The notes below the pieces were generated by a model. That model ran no database searches and was not told the DNA's origin. It saw only the letters and a list, made by a program, of their open reading frames with translations. Shown here one piece after another: positions 1 through 6,932 of a stretch of 25,292 nucleotides of DNA (within the stretch, counting starts at the first letter, position 1; each line of letters starts with the position of its first letter). The position numbers and the translations under genes are program-made. Source of the stretch: Candidatus Zipacnadia bacterium (lineage in GTDB: Bacteria > Armatimonadota > Zipacnadia > Zipacnadales > Zipacnadaceae); assembly GCA_029821215.1 (NCBI GenBank), contig JALGTV010000007.1, forward strand, positions 1 to 25,292, written 5' to 3'.

Positions 1-24
1 CTGGGCGAGCAGTTCCAGATGTAA
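1..24 (+). CDS. lptB: C-terminal end of LPS export ATPase LptB (partial)
   Basis: Only the last seven codons are in the window. They read LGEQFQM followed by TAA at 22-24. LptB proteins characteristically end in a (V/I)YLGExFR(L/M)-like tail, and the next gene is an LptF/LptG permease, the usual partner. LptB is the cytoplasmic ABC ATPase that powers extraction of lipopolysaccharide from the inner membrane by LptF and LptG. The identification rests on this short tail plus context, so another protein remains possible. Confidence 0.65.
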   Translation: MGEQFQM

Positions 25-54
25 GAGCCCGGCTTCTGGTGAGGATGGGAGCAA

Positions 55-1149
55 ATGCGCAAGCTGGATAGGTATGTAATTAGAGAGATGTTGGGCCCGT
101 TCTTGTTCGGGGTCGGGGCATTTGTCATTGTGCTGGTCAGTATTGACCTGCTCTACGATGCGTTAAAACTGATTGTCCGCCAGGGGTATCCGGCGGATGT
201 GGTGGCCAAAGCATTTCTCTACCGAATCCCTCAGACGATTGCCTTGACTTTGCCCATGGCAACTATGTTCAGCAGCCTAATGGCCATTGGCCGGCTGAGT
301 GGGGATGGAGAGATAACAGCTATGAGGGCAGGCGGAGTGGGGTTTGTGCGGATTGTCACCATAGTTATAATAGCCGGGCTGGTGGTAACCGGGGTGGCAT
401 TTGCGTTTAATGAAGGAATAGTACCTCATGCCAATGCCGCCTCCCGTCGCCTGCTGAAGGAAATGAGTGGCCAGGTGGTTGCTGACCAGGATTATCTGTA
501 TTTCCAGATACCCGCTCAGGGCCGGCCACAACGCATTGTGTATGCCAGGCATTTTGACGCTCGTAGCAAACAACTGAAGGACGTGTGGATTGCCGAATTT
601 CACGGCGAGACGTTCCAGGAGATGTGGGAAGCTGAACAGGCGGTCTGGCAACAGGAAACCATAACCCTCAAACAGGGAACGCACACTACCCAAACGGCCA
701 TTGGGCCCAGAGAAGAGAAGTTCACGCAGGCGCAGTGCAATGTCGGCATAGCGCCATGGGAAGCAGCACAGATCCGCAAAGAGCCCGAGGATATGACATT
801 GACCGAGCTGCGCGAGCGAATCGCCAGTTACCAGCAAATAGCCGCTCCGGCTCGCCCCCACACCCAATTGACTATCTTTTGGGAGCATTATCACATCCGC
901 CTGGCAGCCCCTTGGTGTGCTCTGGGATTTGCGCTCATCGGCGTGGCCCTGGGCCAGCGCCCGCAACGGACATCTACTGGTGTGGGCCTGGGAGTTTCTC
1001 TGACCATAATATTAGCCTACTACATTATCTTTAACATACTACGGGTAATTGGGGAGCAGGGCACCCTCTCGCCAGTGATAGCCGCGTGGCTGCCTAATGC
1101 TATTCTGTTCACTGTCGGTGGCGGGCTACTAATTGAGGCTGCTCGTTGA
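55..1149 (+). CDS. LptF/LptG family LPS export permease
   Basis: A 364-residue inner-membrane protein of the YjgP/YjgQ (LptF/LptG) family, the usual family length. The layout is typical: about three membrane segments in residues 1-120, a periplasmic beta-rich domain at roughly 125-265, and three C-terminal membrane segments. The N-terminus (MRKLDRYVIREML) resembles the LptF/G start that follows a short amphipathic helix. It would form the transmembrane part of the LptBFG transporter that lifts lipopolysaccharide onto the periplasmic bridge. The ATG is preceded by a purine-rich GAGGATGGGAG. It lies 30 nt behind the putative lptB stop and 30 nt ahead of the next start, so an operon is likely. 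I cannot tell LptF from LptG, and only one permease is visible here. Confidence 0.9.
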   Translation: MRKLDRYVIREMLGPFLFGVGAFVIVLVSIDLLYDALKLIVRQGYPADVVAKAFLYRIPQTIALTLPMATMFSSLMAIGRLSGDGEITAMRAGGVGFVRIVTIVIIAGLVVTGVAFAFNEGIVPHANAASRRLLKEMSGQVVADQDYLYFQIPAQGRPQRIVYARHFDARSKQLKDVWIAEFHGETFQEMWEAEQAVWQQETITLKQGTHTTQTAIGPREEKFTQAQCNVGIAPWEAAQIRKEPEDMTLTELRERIASYQQIAAPARPHTQLTIFWEHYHIRLAAPWCALGFALIGVALGQRPQRTSTGVGLGVSLTIILAYYIIFNILRVIGEQGTLSPVIAAWLPNAILFTVGGGLLIEAAR

Positions 1150-1179
1150 GTATAACCGTGCGATTGCCCGGGGCAGGGG

Positions 1180-2715
1180 ATGGCGACCATGTCAACATAT
1201 ACTATCGTTGCCTTCATAGTGCTGCCGATTGCAGGTGGAGTTATTGCCTGGCTGGGCGACGTAATCGGCTACCGGCTGGGCAAACGCCGCAGCAGTCTTT
1301 TTGGCCTGCGACCCCGCCTCACGGCACGAGCTATCGGCGTTGCCGTGGGAATAATACTACCGCTCGGGGGCCTGGGGATGGCCGCTGCCGGCAGTCAGTA
1401 TGCCCGACTGGCCCTGTTCCACTTAGACGATCTGAACAAAGAACAACAGCGGTTACGGATGAACAACCAAAATCTGAGCCGACAGGTGGCACAGGCTAAG
1501 CAAGACCTTACTGAAGCTGAGAAGCATACTCAGGAGGCCAGCGCCAGAGCCGACGAACTGGCCGCAGACGTCAAGCACAAGAGAGAGCAGTTAAGCCGGG
1601 CGCAGAGTGAGTTAGGGGCTGTCCAGGGGCGTCTGGACCAGGCTAATGAGAAGCTGGCACAACTGCGCGTGGACACCGACAGGCTGCGTGAGGAGCGCGA
1701 ATCCCTCATCGCGCAGAATACAAGGCTGAACGAGGATTTTCGTACTCTGAAGGCCAACCATCGTGATTTGACGTTCCAGTACCAACAGCTCAATGCGGAT
1801 TATGACGATGTCAGCGCTGAACTGACCGCGGCCCACCAGCATGTTGCCCAGGCGCAGGAGAGAATTGACAACCTGGAAGCAACAGAGGCTGCCCTGAATT
1901 CGCATATTCACACCTTAGAGAATCGCCTCCCCGTCCTACAGCAGGAAGTCAGTCAGTTGCAGCAGCAGATTGAACAAGCCCGGGCCGAACTAAGTCAGGT
2001 GCAGGAAGAGCTGTTCGTGTGGCGAGTAACGGCTCTGGGGCCAGTCGTCTATGAGACCGGGGACGAGATTATACGAGCAGTGGTGGAGACCCAGCAGACT
2101 CATAACCAGATTGAAAGTTCACTGTATGAGCTGTTGTTTCTGGCGTCCAAAGCATCTGCATCACAGGGGGCAATGATCGGTGAGACTGGGCGAGCGGTGG
2201 TCGTGCATGCGCCGGTGCCGCCGGAAGATATTGACCGAGAGGTCAGCGAGGAGCGGATTATCAGCGCATTAGCGCAGGATATTCGCCAGCGGAAGGAGCA
2301 CAGTGTGGTGGTGAGCATCCGGGCTATTGGCCGCGTATTTAAGGCCCAGCCAAAGCCAGTTCCAGTAGGGCTGCTCATCATTGATAACCGGTGTGCCTTT
2401 GAGGAAGGCGAAACCATCGTGACAGTGGAGATAGATGGGGGCAGTCCCCGGGCTGAAGTCTTCCAGAATCTGTGGCTATTGCTCGGACAGATAAGGCAGG
2501 TCGCCCGAGAGCACGGGGTACTGCCCGCCCCGGGTACTGGACAATATGGAGAGGTGCAAGCCGAACAGTTACTGACGGCACTGGATAAGCTCCTAACTGC
2601 CGGTCGACCGACGGTGGTTTGTGCAACAGCCGTCCAACCAGTTTACATAGCCAACCAGCAGCCGTTCTCCGTAGCATTGAAGGTGGGTGAGCCGTCTGAA
2701 TCAGCAAATTCGTAA
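1180..2715 (+). CDS. DUF3084-like membrane-anchored coiled-coil protein
   Basis: A 511-residue protein. Two hydrophobic segments (about residues 5-27 and 48-72) flank a short basic loop. A long heptad-rich coiled coil rich in Q, E, L and R spans about residues 80-275, followed by a globular alpha/beta C-terminal domain of about 230 residues. This layout matches the DUF3084 family, which I recall mainly from cyanobacteria and a few other diderm lineages and whose function is unknown. It is sandwiched between lptF/G and a RuvC/YqgF-like gene, and the next GTG start lies inside its 3' end. Position suggests an envelope role, but that is inference. ATG at 1180 follows GGGGCAGGGG; the ATG at 1189 is an equally plausible start. 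Confidence 0.8.
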   Translation: MATMSTYTIVAFIVLPIAGGVIAWLGDVIGYRLGKRRSSLFGLRPRLTARAIGVAVGIILPLGGLGMAAAGSQYARLALFHLDDLNKEQQRLRMNNQNLSRQVAQAKQDLTEAEKHTQEASARADELAADVKHKREQLSRAQSELGAVQGRLDQANEKLAQLRVDTDRLREERESLIAQNTRLNEDFRTLKANHRDLTFQYQQLNADYDDVSAELTAAHQHVAQAQERIDNLEATEAALNSHIHTLENRLPVLQQEVSQLQQQIEQARAELSQVQEELFVWRVTALGPVVYETGDEIIRAVVETQQTHNQIESSLYELLFLASKASASQGAMIGETGRAVVVHAPVPPEDIDREVSEERIISALAQDIRQRKEHSVVVSIRAIGRVFKAQPKPVPVGLLIIDNRCAFEEGETIVTVEIDGGSPRAEVFQNLWLLLGQIRQVAREHGVLPAPGTGQYGEVQAEQLLTALDKLLTAGRPTVVCATAVQPVYIANQQPFSVALKVGEPSESANS

Positions 2716-3154
2716 ATCTAGGGTCCTGGCCGTGGATCCGGGAACTGACAAGTGTGGGGTGGCAGTATTGAGCAGGGACGGAGAAGTGCTGTACCAGGGG
2801 ATTGTACAGACAGATGAGTTGGCAGAGGTGGTGCAGCAACTGAGAGAGGAATTTCAGATAACTACCATAGGGATCGGCGACCGAACCGGTGCCCAGCGGG
2901 TAGCAGGAATATTGAGCGCTACTTACCCGGATATTGAACTGAAGCGGGTTGCGGAGGATATGACCTCATTATTGGCGCGACAGCGGTATTGGCAGGACCA
3001 TCCGCCGCGGGGACTGCAAAGACTAATTCCGGCGGGACTGCGTTTCCCTCCCCGCCCAGTTGATGATTACGCGGCAGTCATACTCGCTGAGCGGCTCACA
3101 GGCGCGCAACACCCTCAGTCACAAGGACTTAGTATTGAGGGCGGCGACAATTAG
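2687..3154 (+). CDS. RuvC/YqgF-fold (RNase H-like) nuclease-family protein
   Basis: A 155-residue protein opening with a beta-strand and the acidic motif VLAVDPGTDKCGVAVL, the first strand and catalytic Asp of the RNase H-like resolvase superfamily (YqgF/RuvX, RuvC). A second acidic position sits in the C-terminal helix (VDDYAAVILAERL). Family members act on Holliday junctions or process pre-16S rRNA ends. The middle of the protein is diverged, so the substrate is not predictable. The GTG start overlaps the upstream gene by 29 nt, which suggests translational coupling; GAAGG sits only three bases before it. The gene's 3' end overlaps a possible antisense small ORF. Confidence 0.75.
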   Translation: MSRLNQQIRKSRVLAVDPGTDKCGVAVLSRDGEVLYQGIVQTDELAEVVQQLREEFQITTIGIGDRTGAQRVAGILSATYPDIELKRVAEDMTSLLARQRYWQDHPPRGLQRLIPAGLRFPPRPVDDYAAVILAERLTGAQHPQSQGLSIEGGDN

Positions 3155-3280
3155 CACGCCGAAAATCACCCCCGCCAAGGTCCCCACTTTCATCCCTAAT
3201 GGGCCCCCATAGTACTCACCCAGGGAGTAACCTATAGCCCCAAAGAGGATAATCCCTCCTATACTGAATATGTACCGCAT
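3119..3280 (-). CDS. Possible 53-residue glycine-rich membrane protein
   Basis: A short minus-strand ORF starts with ATG at 3280 and ends with TGA at 3119-3121. Its product begins MRYIFSIGGIILFGAIGY and continues through GEYYGGPLG and VGTLAGVIFGVLIVAAL, giving two hydrophobic glycine-rich stretches joined by a short polar turn, like a glycine-zipper helical hairpin. It lies downstream of glyS on the same strand and overlaps the last 36 nt of the convergent RuvC/YqgF-like gene. There is only a weak GGTGG before the start and an in-frame stop two codons upstream. Hydrophobic patterning along the whole ORF argues for coding, but no family is recognised. Confidence 0.4.
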   Translation of the reverse strand: MRYIFSIGGIILFGAIGYSLGEYYGGPLGMKVGTLAGVIFGVLIVAALNTKSL

Positions 3281-3434
3281 CGCTCAGACCACCATCCTCT
3301 TGTCGTTGCGTATTTCCCCCAGCCAGTGATGGTAACAGCGCGGATGATGTCAAATAGTCACTATCCATTATAATTATACCCCTTCATAGAGGTACTTATT
3401 CGGAGGAAGGATAGTAATGAACAATATGGAGCAG

Positions 3435-5555
3435 TTAGGAATTAGGGGGGACGATCTGGAGAAAGTCAGCAATGCGAGAAAAAACGGTGTCAATTTGAGC
3501 CATTAGGGCGAGGCGATTGTTGCGCAGACGCTCATTTTCGACCATCACCATTACATCTTCAAAGTACTGGTGGATGGTGGGCAGAAGACTGCGGAGATAT
3601 TCGGTTGCCCGTGCATAATCAGGCTGAGATTGGTCAAGGGCAGCCTCTACATCTTGCCTTACCGCTTCAAATTCGGTGCTCATCAGGGTCTCGGTGGGAT
3701 GCTCAAACAAAGAGGTGTCCACTTGAAGGGAGTCAGGGAGGGATTCAGGGCGGGTGATGCGGGCCGGTCGTTCGGCGGCTGTGACCAGGTCAACAAAGGC
3801 TTCGGGATCCTTCCCCTTCAAGTCGGCCAGGCAAGTGGCCCGGCGGGTGGCATCGGTGATATCATCCCAGGGTATGGCCAGCACCGCCCGAGCAATATCA
3901 TAGCTAACCCCGCGTTGTTCCCAAGCTGCCGCCAGGCGAGCAGCAAAGAACTCCTTGAGGGCGACGGCCGTCTGCTCGTTGCTGGGTACTTCGTCCTCAG
4001 CAGGGGCGGGAAGAAGCTGGAGGGCATAATCAATCAGGGCTGACAGGGACAACGAATAGCCGGTCTGAATGATGATCTCGACGATACCAGCCGCCTGGCG
4101 ACGCAAACCATGGGGATCAGCCGACCCGGTGGGGATGAGATTAAGGCGGAAGCATGCGGCTAAGTTATCAATCTTGTCGGCCATACTAATCAACTGCCCG
4201 GCGGGAGAAGCCGGAATGGGGTCCTGGGGACTGCGCGGCTGATAGTGTTCAGCGATGGCCTGAGCCACCGCCTCAGGCTCACCGGAGGCCCGCGCATAGT
4301 AGCCGCCAATGACGCCTTGTAGTTCGGCCAGCTTTAGATCGCCGACCATCATAGTGACCAGATCGCACTTGCAAAGTTGAGCGCTTCGGCTTAAGACCGA
4401 ACGCAATTGTTTATCTTCGCTGACAACCGCCTGGTGCAACCAGTCGGCGAGCTGTTCCAGGCGGACAGTCTTCTGGTACAAATTGCCCATACCCTTTAGG
4501 AAAGTCACTCGTTTCAATTCCTCTCGGCGCTGGCCGAGCGGTTGGCGCGTATCGTGCTGGTAATAGAACTTTGCGTCATCCAGGCGGGGCACGATGACCC
4601 GCTCCCAGCCTTGACTGACTACGTGAGCCGCCTCAGGACGGGCGTTGGTTACGGCGATAAACTTGGGCATAAGCTCGCCGTCAGCATCCTCCACTGGAAA
4701 GGCTCGTTGATGCCCCTGTAGTACCGTGACCAGTATTTCGGGGGGTAGATCCAGGTAGCGGGGATCAAAACTGCCGCGGACGCAGGTAGGGTATTCCACC
4801 AGGAAGTTGACCTCAGTAAGGATATCGGCATCAGTCCGCGGGCGACCGTCCACCTCAGCGGCTAACTGCTGGGCCTGCTTGACGATCATTTCCTGGCGCT
4901 GGTGATGGTCAGCAATTACCCCGTTTTCAGATAGCCTTTCCAAATAAAGGGAAGGAGAGGGTATTTCTACCCGCTTCTCCCCCATCACCCGGTGGCCGCG
5001 ACTGGTGCGACTGGCTCGCAGACCGGCGATTTCCAGGTCCAGTATTTCCTCACCTAATAGTGCCACCAGCCACCGTATTGGCCGGGCAAACTCAATGTCC
5101 AGGTCAGCCCAGCGCATGGTCTTGGGAAAGCTAAGCTCCAGGGTAACCTGGCGCAACAAGTCAGGGAGGACCTCGGCAGCCGGTTGGCCGGGGCGGTGGA
5201 CTTCGGCGAAGACAAATCGGCCCTTTTCAGTATCGCGTACCTCAAGCTGCGATACCAACGCGCCCCGGGCCTGGGCAAAGCCCCGAGCGGCTTGCGTGGG
5301 ATTGCCATCCTCATCAAAAGCCTGTTCAGCCGGAGGACCCTTATGTTCGTCCACACTGTCCGGTTGGCATTCAGGAATGTCCTGAGCAATGATCGCCAGT
5401 CGGCGGGGCGTGCCGTAGGTACTGATAGCGGACGGCGGAAGCCCCAAGTCAGTCAGGCCCTGCTGCAGATTGGTCTCCAATTGCTGGAGGGCCGGCAGCA
5501 CGGCGTCGGCCGGTATTTCTTCAACTCCTATTTCGTAAAGCAAATCTACGCTCAT
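3435..5555 (-). CDS. glyS: Glycyl-tRNA synthetase beta subunit
   Basis: A 706-residue protein, close to the usual GlyS length of about 690. It begins with the diagnostic DLLYEIGVEEIPAD and carries other family blocks: SFPKTMRWADLDIEFARPIR near residue 145, the HQRAFPVED block near 285, and the helical region ending in an anticodon-binding-like domain. GlyS pairs with GlyQ as an alpha2beta2 enzyme that charges tRNA-Gly in the cytoplasm; the beta subunit provides tRNA recognition. It lies downstream of glyQ on the same strand but is separated from it by a 147-bp hairpin repeat region rather than the usual tight junction. No clear Shine-Dalgarno precedes the ATG at 5555. Confidence 0.96.
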   Translation of the reverse strand: MSVDLLYEIGVEEIPADAVLPALQQLETNLQQGLTDLGLPPSAISTYGTPRRLAIIAQDIPECQPDSVDEHKGPPAEQAFDEDGNPTQAARGFAQARGALVSQLEVRDTEKGRFVFAEVHRPGQPAAEVLPDLLRQVTLELSFPKTMRWADLDIEFARPIRWLVALLGEEILDLEIAGLRASRTSRGHRVMGEKRVEIPSPSLYLERLSENGVIADHHQRQEMIVKQAQQLAAEVDGRPRTDADILTEVNFLVEYPTCVRGSFDPRYLDLPPEILVTVLQGHQRAFPVEDADGELMPKFIAVTNARPEAAHVVSQGWERVIVPRLDDAKFYYQHDTRQPLGQRREELKRVTFLKGMGNLYQKTVRLEQLADWLHQAVVSEDKQLRSVLSRSAQLCKCDLVTMMVGDLKLAELQGVIGGYYARASGEPEAVAQAIAEHYQPRSPQDPIPASPAGQLISMADKIDNLAACFRLNLIPTGSADPHGLRRQAAGIVEIIIQTGYSLSLSALIDYALQLLPAPAEDEVPSNEQTAVALKEFFAARLAAAWEQRGVSYDIARAVLAIPWDDITDATRRATCLADLKGKDPEAFVDLVTAAERPARITRPESLPDSLQVDTSLFEHPTETLMSTEFEAVRQDVEAALDQSQPDYARATEYLRSLLPTIHQYFEDVMVMVENERLRNNRLALMAQIDTVFSRIADFLQIVPPNS

Positions 5556-5577
5556 AATGTTAGGCTTCGCTTGTCAC

Positions 5578-5674
5578 GTAGGCGGGGTTCTCTCCTTCGG
5601 CAGGCTCAGGACGGTGAGCTTGCCGAACCGCAACCCCGCTACCTGCAACGAACGCGCAGGTTGAGAACCTGCGC
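5578..5674. repeat. REP-like hairpin cassette between glyQ and glyS
   Basis: Three nested or adjacent inverted repeats fill this spacer. Outer arms: 5578-5589 (GTAGGCGGGGTT) with 5632-5642, one base short of perfect. Inner arms: 5596-5608 (TTCGGCAGGCTCA) with 5615-5627, 13 bp with one G-T pair. A separate perfect 9-bp hairpin follows: GCGCAGGTT at 5654-5662 with 5666-5674, loop GAG. Composition and layout look like a dispersed REP/MITE-type element rather than a glyS regulator. No U-run follows on the minus strand, so it is not a typical terminator. Its edge lies next to the glyQ stop codon. Confidence 0.7.
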
Positions 5675-5702
5675 TACGCGATTGCTTTTGTTGATGACCT
5701 CG

Positions 5703-6593
5703 CTACGTGTCGAGTAATGGGAAGCCCAACTCCTCGCGTTGGGCCAGATAGAGTTCGGCAACCTGGCGAGCCAAGTTGCGAATGCGCAGGATTATGCCGT
5801 GGCGCTCGGTGACGCTGACTGCCCCGCGCGAATCAAGCAAATTGAAGGTATGGGAACACTTCAATACATAGTCATAAGCCGGGAGGGGCAGCCCACTATT
5901 GATGATGGCAGTAGCCTCACGCTCGTACATCTCAAATAATTGCTGAAGCATAGGGACGTCAGCGGTATCAAAATTGTACTGGGAGAACTGTTTTTCTTCC
6001 TGGAAGCGCAACTGTCCATAGCGGATATCGTCCGACCACATCAGGTCGCGGTAATCATCAACGTTTTGCAGGTACATTGCCAGCCGTTCGGGGCCATAGG
6101 TAAGCTCAACCGATACCGGTTGGCAAGGCAGGCCGCCGACCTGCTGGAAGTAAGTAAACTGGGTAATCTCCATACCATCCAGCCACACTTCCCAGCCGAC
6201 ACCGGCCGCCCCCAGCGTGGGAGCTTCCCAGTCATCTTCTACAAAGCGAATATCATGGTCTTCAGGCTTGATAGCCAGCGCTTCCAGGCTACCCAAATAA
6301 GTCTCCTGAATGTCGGCGGGAGAAGGCTTAATCAGTACCTGGTATTGGAAATAGCGTTGCAGGCGATAGGGGTTCTCGCCATAGCGACCATCAGTAGGAC
6401 GGCGGGAGGGCTGGAGGTAGGCCACTTGCCACGGCTCAGGCCCCAACGAACGCAGGAAAGTATCCGGGGCCATGGTTCCCGCCCCCATTTCAATTTCATA
6501 AGGGTAACTGAGATGGCAGCCCTGAGCCGACCAGTAGTTGTCCAGCGTGCGAATAAGCTGTTGAAATACCAACTGCCCGTACACTCCTGACAT
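5703..6593 (-). CDS. glyQ: Glycyl-tRNA synthetase alpha subunit
   Basis: A 296-residue protein, the standard GlyQ length. It opens with FQQLIRTLDNYWSAQGC and carries the hallmark EMGAGTMAPDTFLRSLGPEPW, the AYLQPSRRPTDGRYGENPYR block, and the class II core GWEVWLDGMEITQFTYFQQ. The alpha subunit forms the glycyl-adenylate. The ATG at 6593 has no Shine-Dalgarno; a -10 like TACAAT at 6605-6610 lies just 11 nt upstream, so the mRNA may be almost leaderless. The protein ends shortly after the expected ELGFPLL, directly beside the hairpin cassette, so its last residues may be altered by that insertion. Confidence 0.96.
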   Translation of the reverse strand: MSGVYGQLVFQQLIRTLDNYWSAQGCHLSYPYEIEMGAGTMAPDTFLRSLGPEPWQVAYLQPSRRPTDGRYGENPYRLQRYFQYQVLIKPSPADIQETYLGSLEALAIKPEDHDIRFVEDDWEAPTLGAAGVGWEVWLDGMEITQFTYFQQVGGLPCQPVSVELTYGPERLAMYLQNVDDYRDLMWSDDIRYGQLRFQEEKQFSQYNFDTADVPMLQQLFEMYEREATAIINSGLPLPAYDYVLKCSHTFNLLDSRGAVSVTERHGIILRIRNLARQVAELYLAQREELGFPLLDT

Positions 6594-6604
6594 GGGGAGA
6601 AATT

Positions 6605-6610
6605 ATTGTA
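6605..6610 (-). promoter_or_regulatory. Possible -10 element for glyQ
   Basis: TACAAT on the minus strand, with its downstream edge 11 nt before the glyQ ATG. No convincing -35 is seen at 17 bp. It would give a leader of only a few nucleotides, consistent with the missing Shine-Dalgarno. Confidence 0.35.
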
Positions 6611-6635
6611 TTGAACCGATGGTCGCCGGTAACTC

Positions 6636-6911
6636 TCAGTCGCCGCGCAAAAAATCCTCTACTTGGTCATTCTGAACCTCAACAGCCTTCAGCGATATTC
6701 GGGTAAACCAGGCCACGAAGATAAAGAACATCCCTACTCCGACCCAGGTCAGGAGACCTCCATTACCCACATAGCCACATATCACCGCGCCGAGGGCGAG
6801 AAGCCCGGAAGCCACTAACTGAATCTTGTCAACGCTGGTGTGTAAATCAGACTGGCCCCATTTGTTTTCGGGCAGTAAGATGCCCATTTCCTCAAGGTCT
6901 TTCATTGACAT
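6636..6911 (-). CDS. Small two-TM membrane protein, unknown function
   Basis: A 91-residue protein with a hydrophilic N-terminal third (MSMKDLEEMGILLPENKWG), two membrane segments at about residues 30-50 and 53-72, and a charged C-terminal tail (VEVQNDQVEDFLRGD). The ATG at 6911 follows GGAGGCGAC at good spacing; ATG at 6905 is an alternative. It begins 21 nt downstream of the APC-Usp permease, so the two are likely co-transcribed, and it may be an accessory subunit of that transporter (inference). I do not recognise a named family. Confidence 0.75.
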   Translation of the reverse strand: MSMKDLEEMGILLPENKWGQSDLHTSVDKIQLVASGLLALGAVICGYVGNGGLLTWVGVGMFFIFVAWFTRISLKAVEVQNDQVEDFLRGD

Positions 6912-6932
6912 ATAAGTCGCCTCCGGCGAGAA

